Of a stretch of 64,000 nt of DNA, positions 35,468 through 44,123 are shown in pieces; position 1 is the first letter of the stretch; each line of letters opens with the position of its first letter. Below the pieces are notes generated by a model. The model made no database searches. It saw nothing but the letters and a program-made list of their open reading frames with translations, and was not told the DNA's origin. The stretch lies in contig CP060220.1 of the NCBI GenBank assembly GCA_023898385.1, positions 2,232,001-2,296,000 on the forward strand. The letters are read 5' to 3'. A program made the position numbers and the translations under genes. Source of the stretch: Pseudobdellovibrionaceae bacterium. GTDB lineage: Bacteria > Bdellovibrionota > Bdellovibrionia > Bdellovibrionales > UBA1609.

Positions 35468-36460
35468 ATGAAAATAACCCGTCGAATCGCTCTGTCGCTG
35501 CTGGCACTTGTCGCCTTGTCCACGGCTGGATGTAAGCAACCTGAAGTGGGCTCTAAAAATCGTCCGTTCACGATGTATTTCATCCCCTCCATTGACGCTC
35601 AAACATTGGCCACTACAACTGAGGGACTGGTTAAGCATGTGCAAAAATCTGTGTCGCAAAAACTTTATGGGAGTGACGAAGGTTTCTACGTAAAAAGCTC
35701 CATTCCAACTAGCTATATTGCCGTAGTTGAAGCTTTCGGAACTGGCAGAGCGGATTTTGCCGCCTTTAATACATTCAGCTACATATTGGCAAAAGACATT
35801 AAAAAATACCCATTGGAAGCCATCTTAACCGTTGTACATGGAAATGGCGAAACCACTTACAAAGGTCAAATCATTGCCCGCGCAGACAGTGGAATCAACA
35901 CATTGGAAGATCTAAAAGGCAAAAAATTTGCCTTCACTGACCCGGCCTCTACCTCCGGCTACATATTGCCCTCGCAGCTGTTAAAAAAACAGGGCATTGA
36001 GCTTGGAGATACTGTGTTTGCGCAAAAACACGACAACGTGGTGACCATGGTTTATCAAAAACAAGTGGATGCCGGCGCCACTTATTATTCGGCACCGAAA
36101 ATGTTTGAAGAAAATGGCAAAAAAGAACTGAAAATCCAAGATGCTCGCAACCGTGTTCTTACCCAGTTCCCCGATGTGGAAGACGTAGTTAAGATTGTGG
36201 GTTTTACTCAAGAAATCCCCAACGAACCCTGGGTGATTCGACAAAAAATGTATGAAGATCCCGCTCGAGACAAACAGGTTCGTGAAGCCGTACAGAGCGC
36301 CTTACTTGATTTCATTAAAACGCCCGAGGGCAAAAAAATCATGACTGAAACGTACAATGTGTATGGCTTGGTTCCCGTATCGGATGCTAACTATGATGAA
36401 ATCCGAAAAATCATCACTTCTTCTGAACTCAATCTTGAAGATGTAATCACGAAAAAGTAG
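35468..36460 (+). CDS. phnD: Phosphonate/phosphite-type ABC substrate-binding lipoprotein
   Basis: 330 residues with a lipoprotein signal (LSTAGC). The mature part follows the PhnD/PtxB family: FTMYFIPSIDAQTLA at the start, an ADFAAFNTFSYILA segment and FAFTDPASTSGYILPSQLL, the phosphonate-binding Thr/Ser cluster. The operon encodes a complete importer, but no C-P lyase or phosphite dehydrogenase is nearby. The ligand may be a phosphonate, phosphite or phosphate. Confidence 0.82.
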   Translation: MKITRRIALSLLALVALSTAGCKQPEVGSKNRPFTMYFIPSIDAQTLATTTEGLVKHVQKSVSQKLYGSDEGFYVKSSIPTSYIAVVEAFGTGRADFAAFNTFSYILAKDIKKYPLEAILTVVHGNGETTYKGQIIARADSGINTLEDLKGKKFAFTDPASTSGYILPSQLLKKQGIELGDTVFAQKHDNVVTMVYQKQVDAGATYYSAPKMFEENGKKELKIQDARNRVLTQFPDVEDVVKIVGFTQEIPNEPWVIRQKMYEDPARDKQVREAVQSALLDFIKTPEGKKIMTETYNVYGLVPVSDANYDEIRKIITSSELNLEDVITKK

Positions 36461-36465
36461 TAAAA

Positions 36466-37230
36466 ATGCCTATTCTAGAAGTTAGAAATCTAAATAAAGT
36501 TTATGATAATGGTGTGCACGCCCTTAAAGATGTTTCCTTCACTGTTGAAGAAGGTGAATTTCTTGGCGTGATTGGTTTGAGTGGATCTGGAAAATCGACA
36601 CTACTTAGGTGCATCAATCGACTGATTGAACCCACCAGTGGTGAAATCATTATTAATGGCCAGGACATCACAAAGCTCAACTATTCTCAACTGCGGCAAG
36701 CGCGCACCCAAGTGGGAATGATCTTTCAGAGCTTCAACCTCATCCGCAGAAAATCGGTTCTTGTAAACACGCTCTCCGGAAAACTGGGTCGAAAAGGTCT
36801 GTGGTCCAGCATTATGGGTTATTGGTCAGAGGATGAACGAAAACAGGCCCTTGAGTTTTTAAAAGTGGTTGGGCTGCAGCAAAAAGCCAACAATCGCGCT
36901 GACGAACTCAGCGGTGGCCAACAGCAACGCGTGGCTATTGCCAGAGCGTTAATGCAGGACCCTAAAATACTATTAGCTGATGAGCCCGTGGCCAGTCTTG
37001 ACCCGGCAACATCTCACACAGTGATGGATCACTTAGAAGCTGCCAACAAACAGTTTGGCAAAACCATTCTCTGTAACTTGCACTTTTTAAGCCTTGTTCG
37101 CCAATACACACCTCGTGTGATTGCATTAAAAGGCGGCGAAGTTGTCTACCGGGGCACTTCTAAAGAAATTGATGAAGCTTGGTTTACAAAAATTTACGGT
37201 GATGACGCAAAAGAGGTTTTAATTAAATGA
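36466..37230 (+). CDS. phnC: Phosphonate-type ABC transporter ATPase
   Basis: 254 residues. Walker A is GLSGSGKST, the Q-loop is GMIFQSFNLI, the signature is LSGGQQQRVAIARAL and Walker B is ILLADEP. The GMIFQSFNLIRRKSVLVN stretch and the internal RKGLWSS segment are typical of PhnC. The gene lies 5 bp after phnD and overlaps phnE by 4 bp, so the three subunits are co-translated. Confidence 0.92.
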   Translation: MPILEVRNLNKVYDNGVHALKDVSFTVEEGEFLGVIGLSGSGKSTLLRCINRLIEPTSGEIIINGQDITKLNYSQLRQARTQVGMIFQSFNLIRRKSVLVNTLSGKLGRKGLWSSIMGYWSEDERKQALEFLKVVGLQQKANNRADELSGGQQQRVAIARALMQDPKILLADEPVASLDPATSHTVMDHLEAANKQFGKTILCNLHFLSLVRQYTPRVIALKGGEVVYRGTSKEIDEAWFTKIYGDDAKEVLIK

Positions 37231-38333
37231 GTACTGCTGACGACACGATGACAAAACCCAATAGTTATTATGAAACCATTGTTGCCGGAGAGCGCAAGCG
37301 GGCTTTCCGGCGCGCGTGGTTGATTAACTTTTTCTTGGTGCTGTATTTTATTTTTGCCATCACTTATGTGATCACACTGCACGTGGAAAGCCTGGACCAC
37401 CTCTTAAAACAACCGATGGCCATGGCATTGTATTTTCTGGCCGCCAATGTACTTAGTTATCTCTGGGCTCGATCTTCTCGTTCAATTGGCGGATTGATCG
37501 TCCATCGGACCAACCCCATCCTTAAAAATTTACCTGCCGAACCCGGCTCGGCCGGCTGGTATAAGTCCGTTTCTGGTGGCTTTGCCTTTGCCCTTCTCAT
37601 ATTAACTGTTTATTTGGGCGTGAGCCTGATTGATATTAACCTCTACACCTTATTTGATAAGCAGGGTTTGCAAGGCGCACAGCGAATTTTTAGCGCCCTT
37701 ATGAACCCGAATTTATCCATTATCGATGTGGTGCTTGCCGCGATGGTTGAGACTATCTTTATCGCCCTGATGGCTACCGCACTGGCCATACCCATTGCAT
37801 TTTTACTGAGCTTTTTTATGGCTCGCAACTTAATGAAGTACAGTCGCACTGCCGTTGGTGTTTATACTTTCTTGCGATTTCTTGCTAACTTTGCACGATC
37901 GGTGGAACCACTGATTTGGGCCATTATATTTTCGGTGTGGGTGGGTATCGGGCCGTTTGCCGGCATGCTTGCCCTAATGATTCACTCCATTGCCGCGCTG
38001 ACAAAGCTGTACTCGGAACAGATTGAAAACATCGACCGCGGACCCATTGAAGCCATTGAGGCCACGGGCGCAAATCGCATTCAAGTAGTTTGGTATGCGG
38101 TGGTCCCACAAATAGTTCTCCCCTACCTTTCTTTTACTATTTATCGCTGGGACATTAATATTCGCATGGCCACCATTATCGGTCTTGTTGGTGGCGGCGG
38201 CATCGGCACTCTACTCATGCAATACCAGGGGATTGCGAAGTGGAACGAAGTGGGAACCATAGTTATCACTATTGCGGCTGTGGTTTGGGTAATGGATTAT
38301 CTCAGTGCCCGAATTCGTGAAGCCATTTACTAG
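37227..38333 (+). CDS. phnE: Phosphonate-type ABC transporter permease
   Basis: 368 residues, about 90 longer than common PhnE proteins because of an N-terminal part with two extra hydrophobic stretches. The core carries the permease helices from about 170 and the EAIEATGANRIQVVWYAVVP loop that docks the ATPase, then GLVGGGGIGTLL. It completes the phnD-phnC-phnE importer. A hairpin at 38352-38377 between this gene and the convergent permease may end transcription. Confidence 0.85.
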   Translation: MSTADDTMTKPNSYYETIVAGERKRAFRRAWLINFFLVLYFIFAITYVITLHVESLDHLLKQPMAMALYFLAANVLSYLWARSSRSIGGLIVHRTNPILKNLPAEPGSAGWYKSVSGGFAFALLILTVYLGVSLIDINLYTLFDKQGLQGAQRIFSALMNPNLSIIDVVLAAMVETIFIALMATALAIPIAFLLSFFMARNLMKYSRTAVGVYTFLRFLANFARSVEPLIWAIIFSVWVGIGPFAGMLALMIHSIAALTKLYSEQIENIDRGPIEAIEATGANRIQVVWYAVVPQIVLPYLSFTIYRWDINIRMATIIGLVGGGGIGTLLMQYQGIAKWNEVGTIVITIAAVVWVMDYLSARIREAIY

Positions 38334-38351
38334 CTAAATCTAAGAAATTGC

Positions 38352-38377
38352 GGCTACATGTTGTTAATTATGTAGCC
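38352..38377. terminator. Possible terminator hairpin between convergent genes
   Basis: Arms GGCTACAT and ATGTAGCC pair perfectly over 8 bp around a 10-base AT-rich loop. It spans the stop region of the minus-strand permease gene and lies 19 bp after phnE. Neither side has a long T tract, so factor-independent termination is doubtful. Confidence 0.3.
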
Positions 38378-39469
38378 CAACACAATCACCTGGGGCACTG
38401 TCACTAACGGCAAAAACAAAGCAATCTTCCAGGATTTTGTTGCATCTTTAATGACCATAATTTCAGTGTAATCTGTCGCCACTCCGGTCATTAAGAACAC
38501 AAAGGCATTTCCTGGAGCTCCAGCCGTTCGCAATATTTCGGCTGCAATGGGGGCCGTTCCCTCCGAGCAAACCTCAATTATCGTGGCAGCTACCAAAGTT
38601 AATGCCAAACCCATCAGCGATGGTCCAAAATAAGTTTGCATATCATCTGTGGTTAAAAAGGCTCGCATCGCACTGGCAATCACCACGCCCAAAAACACCC
38701 ACCGCAAAACAATTCTCGAATCGGCAATTCCGTGGACCACGAGATTTTTAAAAAAAGCCAAATCAAACTTTACCCGAGACAGTCCTCTTTTTGCTTCAGG
38801 AAAAAACCGAAAGCCTTCAGGCAAATCAAATCGGTTCGGGTTTTTGGCAAGAATGCCTTTTTTCGACATACTCTCAAATATGAGACCCGTAATGATTGCT
38901 ACCACTCCCGACAGTACAATAAATACAAGGGTCCACTTTAAACCAATTAACGCCACTAAAATAATAGTCAAAGATAGCGAGTTCCAGGGGCTTGCAATAA
39001 GAAATGCCATCAACTGACCAAGACTAGCTCCCCGCTCATAAAGCTTCATCCCCACGATCAATATCCCGTGAGAGCACAAGTCCAACAGCATTCCGGCCAG
39101 AGTGGCGCGAAGTATTCCCTTTAAACCATTTCCGTCTCCGAGTATGGCCATAACAAATTCTCGTGGGACCTGACTCAGAACTCCAACAAAGGCGATGGAT
39201 GCCACTAGACCCCACCACATGTGATGCATCAGCTCTGATCCCGTTTGCACAAAAGAACTTAAATAAGGAACACCCTCAATGCTAGGCCAGAAAAACCACT
39301 TCAAAAACACTGAAATAGCAACCACTGCCCCCGTCGACCAAAACAAATAGTCCAGACGCTTTTTGGGGTGGCAACTCTCAACATTCTCGGCAGATTTGGG
39401 TTCATCACAACAGCTTGACAAAGGACCTCCTCGTACTACGATTCTTAAGAAGTATATGGGCGCCTTCAT
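38354..39469 (-). CDS. Permease of the DUF318/ArsP-YraQ type
   Basis: 371 residues with about ten hydrophobic segments in two halves. The first half has LDLCSHGILIVGMKLYERGASLGQLMAFLIASPWNSL, quoted here as the CSHG core plus GASLGQ..AFLIASP; the second half has EVCSEGTAPIAAEILRTAGAPGNAFVFLMTGVATD, with CSEG...GAPG..FVFLMTG. These repeats mark the permease family that includes ArsP and metal-efflux members; the usual CSCG cysteine pair is CSHG here. An N-terminal cytoplasmic CC-containing stretch may bind metal. The start is taken at ATG 39469. Confidence 0.75.
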   Translation of the reverse strand: MKAPIYFLRIVVRGGPLSSCCDEPKSAENVESCHPKKRLDYLFWSTGAVVAISVFLKWFFWPSIEGVPYLSSFVQTGSELMHHMWWGLVASIAFVGVLSQVPREFVMAILGDGNGLKGILRATLAGMLLDLCSHGILIVGMKLYERGASLGQLMAFLIASPWNSLSLTIILVALIGLKWTLVFIVLSGVVAIITGLIFESMSKKGILAKNPNRFDLPEGFRFFPEAKRGLSRVKFDLAFFKNLVVHGIADSRIVLRWVFLGVVIASAMRAFLTTDDMQTYFGPSLMGLALTLVAATIIEVCSEGTAPIAAEILRTAGAPGNAFVFLMTGVATDYTEIMVIKDATKSWKIALFLPLVTVPQVIVLGYIINNM

Positions 39470-39546
39470 TACGTCAACTACAAGCAAATGTCGGCCTCCA
39501 TCAGGATGAGATACAAGTCAAAACGGATTTTTTAGGGGTGGGGATA

Positions 39547-40347
39547 ATGAAAACTTCAAGTTTTATAAATTCAACAGTGTTAGTTTTTCTATTGTTATTA
39601 TCAAAGTTAGCATTGGCTGAGACCCTTTTAACACTTCCCAGCCCTTTTGAGGACGGCAAGACCTACCCCCTTTTGGTCGTGTTACATGGCTGCAATCAGA
39701 CGGCTGATGAATTTCGTAGTGTGACAGAGTTTGATCAATTGGCGCAATCACACGGATTTATAGTGATGTACCCAGAACAAAAGCTCATCCGAAATATTAA
39801 AAGATGCTGGAACTGGTTTTTACCGCAAAACCAATCGGCCGACGGCATTGAGACAAAAGAGATTATGGCCACCATCCAAGCCGTGAAAGAAAACTACCCC
39901 ATCGACTCTGAAAATGTTTTTGTAGCTGGCCTATCCGCCGGCGGATCAATGGCTGGGCTACTCGCCAAGTGCTACCCAGGAGAATTTAGGGCGGCAGCCA
40001 TTCATTCGAGCCCCTCACCATTGCGAGCTCGGGGCGCCATGGAAGCCTTGAAGCTCATGAAAGACGGCCCCGCCGAATTTCCTCGCTATGAAAAAATCTG
40101 CCAACACGGCACGCCTCTTCCTATCATGGTTATTCATGGAACCGCTGACGACCGAGTGGCGCCCAGCAATGCTCCATCTGTTCTTGAGGATCTCGGCACA
40201 GGCGATACCCGCTCCCGCTTAGTTATGGTTGGGGGCTTGGGCCACGAATGGTCTGGAGGAGCTCCAGGACATAAGTATTCTGCCCCCAATGGACCGAAAG
40301 CCAATGAGCTGATATGGCGCTTTTTTAGCCGGCAAATGAATCGATAA
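39547..40347 (+). CDS. Exported PHB-depolymerase/feruloyl-esterase-like hydrolase
   Basis: 266 residues from the ATG at 39547, which follows AGGGG. Signal peptide with cleavage near ALA-ET. The alpha/beta hydrolase motifs are LLVVLHGCNQTADEF, the nucleophile GLSAGGSMAG, the acid HGTADDRVAP and the histidine GHEWSGG. This is the LpqC/PhaZ-like esterase arrangement. Secretion suggests degradation of extracellular polyester or an esterified polymer. It stands alone. Confidence 0.82.
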   Translation: MKTSSFINSTVLVFLLLLSKLALAETLLTLPSPFEDGKTYPLLVVLHGCNQTADEFRSVTEFDQLAQSHGFIVMYPEQKLIRNIKRCWNWFLPQNQSADGIETKEIMATIQAVKENYPIDSENVFVAGLSAGGSMAGLLAKCYPGEFRAAAIHSSPSPLRARGAMEALKLMKDGPAEFPRYEKICQHGTPLPIMVIHGTADDRVAPSNAPSVLEDLGTGDTRSRLVMVGGLGHEWSGGAPGHKYSAPNGPKANELIWRFFSRQMNR

Positions 40348-40639
40348 TTATGGTTTAACTCTGCACAGAGCCTCTCCATAATGCGGCGTTTAGAGGGGCA
40401 AAAATATCCCTGGCCATCATGCAAGGCATCCCCTAGGATGACCCCTTTATACGTTGCTGGGAGCACGAAATAGTTGACATTAAAGCGCTGGGTTTTTTTG
40501 TCAAATTCATTGCGGAACGACGAAGGACTGGCCAAAAGCTAATTCAAGGAGTGACAAATTGAGTTTGATAAAAAAGATCAAGCTATAATGTTAACTATTT
40601 CGCGCTCCCAGTAGTAACACCGTAACAAAAGGGCAGGCA

Positions 40640-41122
40640 ATGAAAGCAACAAAAGGCATGGTAGTGACAATGGACTACACTCTGACAAATGATCAGGGCG
40701 AGGTGCTTGACTCATCAAAAGGACGTGAACCACTTCCCTACTTGCATGGCCACCGAAATATTATCACTGGTCTTGAAAAAGTAATCGAAGGTAAAGCTAA
40801 GGGCGATCAACTCAATGTGAAAGTGGCACCGGCTGAAGGCTATGGTGAGCGAGACGAATCATTAGTGCAGGTTGTTCCTAAAAGCGAATTTGAAGGCGCT
40901 GGTGAGCTCGAAGTCGGTATGCAGTTTCAAACTCATACACAAGACGGGCTTCAGATTTTTCAAATCGTGAAGATTGCTGGCGAAGATGTCACCGTCGATG
41001 GCAATCATCCGCTGGCTGGTGAAAGTCTCCACTTTGAAGTGACGATCACCGATGTTCGCGAAGCCACACCTGAAGAGTTGTCACACGGCCATGTCCACGG
41101 ACCTGGTGGCCACCACCATTAA
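40640..41122 (+). CDS. slyD: SlyD-type FKBP peptidyl-prolyl isomerase
   Basis: 160 residues. The FKBP core is split by the insert-in-flap domain as in SlyD: VVTMDYTLTNDQGEVLDSSK, YLHGHRNIITGLEKVIEGK and PAEGYGERDESLVQVVPKSEF. NHPLAGESLHFEVTI closes the core. The His-rich tail ending in GGHHH can bind nickel or zinc. It acts as a folding catalyst and chaperone and is probably involved in metalloprotein maturation. Confidence 0.93.
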   Translation: MKATKGMVVTMDYTLTNDQGEVLDSSKGREPLPYLHGHRNIITGLEKVIEGKAKGDQLNVKVAPAEGYGERDESLVQVVPKSEFEGAGELEVGMQFQTHTQDGLQIFQIVKIAGEDVTVDGNHPLAGESLHFEVTITDVREATPEELSHGHVHGPGGHHH

Positions 41123-41130
41123 TTGGAATT

Positions 41131-41814
41131 TTACTTAAATCGACTTGCCAGTACGTTAGAGTGAGCGGCAATCAGCCGCTCATAGGATTGGTGTCCATCG
41201 GCAATCAACAAAACATCTATCCCTACCGCTTCGGCCACATGCCAGTCGTGGTCCGTATCACCGATCAAAATGGTTTTTTCACGGGGCACAGTTGATCCCG
41301 CCACCAGTTCTCGACCTCGCTCGACTTTGCTATGAGCGTAGTGATCCGACAATCCATAAATATTGTGAAAATGATGATGTAGTGAAAAGTGTCTCGTTAA
41401 CTCGTCAAGATGCCACTGAGCCGCTGCTGAAAGAATAGATTGTTGTTTATTCTCAGCAATAGATTTGAGTATGGCCTCAATTCCTAAAAAGGGCTGAGCA
41501 TGATCTTTTGAACGCTGATGATAGCGATCCATAAATCGATCGCTCAGTTCCTCAAAACTGATTTCAGAAAAATCAAACCCTAATACCTCGTAGCTATCTT
41601 TAACGGGAAAGCCAAAAAGATCCCGATATTGTGTCAGATCAATGCTTGGCAGACCGTGCTCTTCTAATAGCTCTCCCACCACTTCAACCGCGATATGAGC
41701 ATCGTTCAAAAGAGTGCCATTCCAATCCCAAATGATATGTTCATAAGGTTCTACATGTTCTAAAATTTGCTTTGACGATTCGTCAATCCCCACGAGATTC
41801 ATAGTGAAGGTCAT
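41131..41814 (-). CDS. HAD-superfamily hydrolase, phosphoglycolate-phosphatase-like
   Basis: 227 residues. Motif I is IIWDWNGTLLND, with both catalytic Asp residues as D-W-N, motif II is ILSAAAQ, a lysine lies in SKVERG and motif III is ILIGDTDHDWHVAEAVG. The helical cap after motif I puts it in subclass C1. The substrate is a small phosphoester; which one cannot be told from sequence. Confidence 0.85.
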   Translation of the reverse strand: MTFTMNLVGIDESSKQILEHVEPYEHIIWDWNGTLLNDAHIAVEVVGELLEEHGLPSIDLTQYRDLFGFPVKDSYEVLGFDFSEISFEELSDRFMDRYHQRSKDHAQPFLGIEAILKSIAENKQQSILSAAAQWHLDELTRHFSLHHHFHNIYGLSDHYAHSKVERGRELVAGSTVPREKTILIGDTDHDWHVAEAVGIDVLLIADGHQSYERLIAAHSNVLASRFK

Positions 41815-42013
41815 AGTACAATCCTAGCGCCAGGACAACCCCTACGTTTTTGCCCATTGAACCCTAATTCTGCAGGGAAATCTCAATTTGAGACGGCCAC
41901 AAACCCTATATTGGCCGTTAAGACCTGGACTTGACGAAACCCAATGCCATTAAGGACAATAAGAGTAACGAGGAGGTGGAGCTTTCAATAAGCCACACTC
42001 TGGCGCCCTCATC

Positions 42014-42517
42014 TTGAATTCTGGATATGAGCCTGTTCAAATTGTGAGTTGGCAACGGGCTATAATCCTATGGCTTCAGGGTAAAGTTGAAGTGCTTGAG
42101 TTTCATGCTGAATCTGTTCAAAGTCCGAGTCACTCATTTCAACTGCCCAGTGTTTTGCGCCTTAAACAGTATATTCGCCCCTACATCACTTTAGGGGTCC
42201 GCTTTTCCCGGCAAAATGTCTTTGTTCGGGATGAATTCACTTGTCAATATTGTCGAATCCGAATGAACGAAAAGAAGCTCACACTCGATCACGTTATACC
42301 ACTGTCAAAAGGTGGCGCCCACTGCTGGGAAAACGTGGTGGCCGCATGCTCCCCTTGCAATAACAAAAAAGGCGATAAAACTCCCCAACAAGCGGGCTTT
42401 CACTTAATGAAAAAACCCAACAGGCCCAACTATCTGCCAACAAGGGATATCACCCACCACCGCAGACAAGCCATACCCGATGCCTGGCTTATCTACTTAC
42501 CGCAGGTGGCCTCTTAG
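42014..42517 (+). CDS. HNH endonuclease-fold protein
   Basis: 167 residues. The N-terminal NSGYEPVQIVSWQRAIILWLQGKVEVLE and VRFSRQNVFVRDEFTCQYCR (zinc Cys pair) lead to LTLDHVIPLSKGGAHCWENVVAACSPCNNKKGDKTP, carrying the H-N-N motif and the second Cys pair. This is the common RecA-era HNH family of unknown target. The only available start in frame is a TTG at 42014; GGAGG lies about 30 bases upstream, so initiation is uncertain. The 3' end overlaps dps by 4 bp. Confidence 0.8.
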   Translation: MNSGYEPVQIVSWQRAIILWLQGKVEVLEFHAESVQSPSHSFQLPSVLRLKQYIRPYITLGVRFSRQNVFVRDEFTCQYCRIRMNEKKLTLDHVIPLSKGGAHCWENVVAACSPCNNKKGDKTPQQAGFHLMKKPNRPNYLPTRDITHHRRQAIPDAWLIYLPQVAS

Positions 42518-42984
42518 TCCTCTAAAAGACTTCGCAACATCCAAGCCGTTTTCTCATGGAGTTGAATTCTCTGAGTCAAAAGATCCGCCGTAGCCTCATC
42601 ATTGCCTTCTTCAGCCATTGGAAACACGCTTCGGGCTGTGCGAATCACTGATTCTTGGGCTGTCACCAAATTAGCAATCATATCTCGGGCCGAAGGGGTG
42701 CCGGTTTCTTCTTTGATTGTTGTCAATTTGCTGAATTCCGCATAAGAGCCCGGAGCCTTCTCACCTAGCGCGCGAATTCGCTCGGCGATATCATCCACAG
42801 CGATGGCCAGCTCGTTGTATTGGGTCTCAAACATTGTATGTAGCGCCTGAAACATTGGGCCGGTTACATTCCAATGATAATTGTGTGTTTTTAAATAGAG
42901 CGTGTAGCTATCGGCAAGAAGTTTTGACAATCCCTTTGCGATTTCTGCCCGCTTTGCTTCTGGTATTCCAATATTGATACTCAT
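42514..42984 (-). CDS. dps: Dps-family ferritin-like DNA protection protein
   Basis: 156 residues. The ferroxidase ligands are in LKTHNYHWNVTGPMFQALHTMFETQYNELAIAVDDIAERIR, read as NYHWNV...H..FE.QY.E....D..AERIR. AAGGAAG precedes the ATG. It forms dodecameric shells that oxidise and store iron and protect DNA in starvation or peroxide stress. It marks the left border of the accessory island described below. Confidence 0.93.
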   Translation of the reverse strand: MSINIGIPEAKRAEIAKGLSKLLADSYTLYLKTHNYHWNVTGPMFQALHTMFETQYNELAIAVDDIAERIRALGEKAPGSYAEFSKLTTIKEETGTPSARDMIANLVTAQESVIRTARSVFPMAEEGNDEATADLLTQRIQLHEKTAWMLRSLLED

Positions 42985-43254
42985 CGTAACCTTCTTTCCT
43001 TTTCACAAGGGCCCATAACCTAAACCGACTTCTGATCGGCAAAGAAATGGGCCGATTCCCGTTTTATGCCACATTCTTGATACCACCTTCACCACCCACA
43101 GCAAAGACTTTCCCATTAAGAATTGACCTAAATTTTTGTTATTTTCACCAGGATTGTCATATTGATAAGTGAATTGATCTTGAATCAGATGGTATGTGAT
43201 CTGACCAACGCGGTTTTTTTTGAAAAGACACGTCTAATACAAGAGGTGATGGGT

Positions 43255-43536
43255 TCATGGCTTTTCGCTACATGGGGCCACCAGGAGTTCAATGCCCAAG
43301 CTATCAAGAACTTTAAAAAGACTATCGAGTCACACGATGGATTTGGCCGTTTCTATCCGCGACAGAGTCTCGGTGGCGACCCCGCAAAGTGAGGACGCAT
43401 CGTCAATTCGCAACCCCGATTGAGTGCGCCTGGCGCGAACATATTGCCCCAATAAATTCGACGTGAGTGGTCCAGGTGTTGTGGGCCGCGGATACACCTT
43501 AAAAGGGCGAGCCATGTCAAACTCCATTGTTACCAA
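43255..43536 (-). pseudogene. HipB-like XRE antitoxin with in-frame stop
   Basis: The frame from 43536 encodes an XRE-type helix-turn-helix: LGQYVRARRTQSGLRIDDASSLCGVATETLSRIETAKSIV. A TGA at 43330-43332 then interrupts it. Beyond the stop, the same frame continues with LDSLFKVLDSLGIELLVAP, exactly the missing last part of the HipB-like fold, ending at a TGA at 43255-43257. A single base change therefore probably broke the gene. No partner toxin was found downstream. Confidence 0.6.
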
Positions 43537-43705
43537 TACAAGATTGATAATATCACAATGAATTCATTAAGTCAGTTATTTCTAATAAACAAGAAACAAC
43601 TTTCAATTGGACCAGCCAGAATAGAAAAAACCCCCTATGTTAGAAATAATAAACTGACAAAATTTAATTGTCGGATGGCAGAGGGTTGCTATAAGAGGCT
43701 GGCAA

Positions 43706-43836
43706 CCTCTTCAATCGGTCATATATGTTTAGTGGTTTACACTTTGAGGAACGAAGAACATGGCAAAGAAAAAAACCGCATCATCAGCGCACGGCAGGCC
43801 ACAAAAAAAGAGCGAGAAGTATATGAAAGACAGTGA
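43706..43836 (+). pseudogene. BrnT-like toxin remnant
   Basis: Only the C-terminal part remains: IGHICLVVYTLRNEEHGKEKNRIISARQATKKEREVYERQ by frame, of which RIISARQATKKEREVYE is the BrnT C-terminal signature. The upstream half of the same open frame (from 43558) does not resemble BrnT, which indicates a 5' deletion. A hairpin-prone stretch (43679-43711) lies at the apparent junction. The next frame, an antitoxin remnant, overlaps it by 14 bp as in intact brnTA pairs. Confidence 0.6.
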
Positions 43837-43961
43837 GCTTGAGTTAGATGATATCCCTGAACTAACCAGTGAAGAATTAAGTTCTACTCGACGGTTTGGG
43901 CGACAGAAAGGACATGCCCTATCAAACCCTTATCCATGAATTACTAGAGGAGGCTGTTTGA
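43823..43961 (+). pseudogene. BrnA/CopG-like antitoxin remnant with internal deletion and frameshift
   Basis: From the ATG at 43823 the frame gives an acidic start (MKDSELELDDIPELTSEEL) and then STRRFGRQKG, after which it runs out of register. The last 15 codons of an antitoxin are found in another frame at 43914-43961 (MPYQTLIHELLEEAV), a typical CopG/BrnA ending. The DNA-binding strand in between is missing. An intact brnT/brnA pair exists at 54680-55176. Confidence 0.55.
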
Positions 43962-43969
43962 TCAAGATT

Positions 43970-43990
43970 CTGCGGAATTGATTTCCGCAG
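43970..43990. terminator. Hairpin after the antitoxin remnant
   Basis: CTGCGGAA and TTCCGCAG pair over 8 bp with a 5-base loop, 9 bp after the remnant's stop. It is followed by CTTTCC, not a clean T tract. It may be the old terminator of the toxin-antitoxin unit. Confidence 0.35.
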
Positions 43991-44123
43991 CTTTCCGAAA
44001 AATTCCGTACATCACCGCATCGAAGGCCTCAAGCTCCTGGAGAGATAAAGCATGACACTTGGAATATATGTGAAAAGCTTAATTCAGTTTTTCAACAGAA
44101 ACACCCCCAATAAATAAATATTG

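Noticed and set aside
40134..40535. 133-codon minus-strand frame
   Set aside because: Antisense to the esterase's catalytic region; its outer part lies in the spacer but shows no domain.
43162..43392. 76-codon plus-strand frame
   Set aside because: It is antisense to the broken HipB-like gene, whose helix-turn-helix pattern is convincing.
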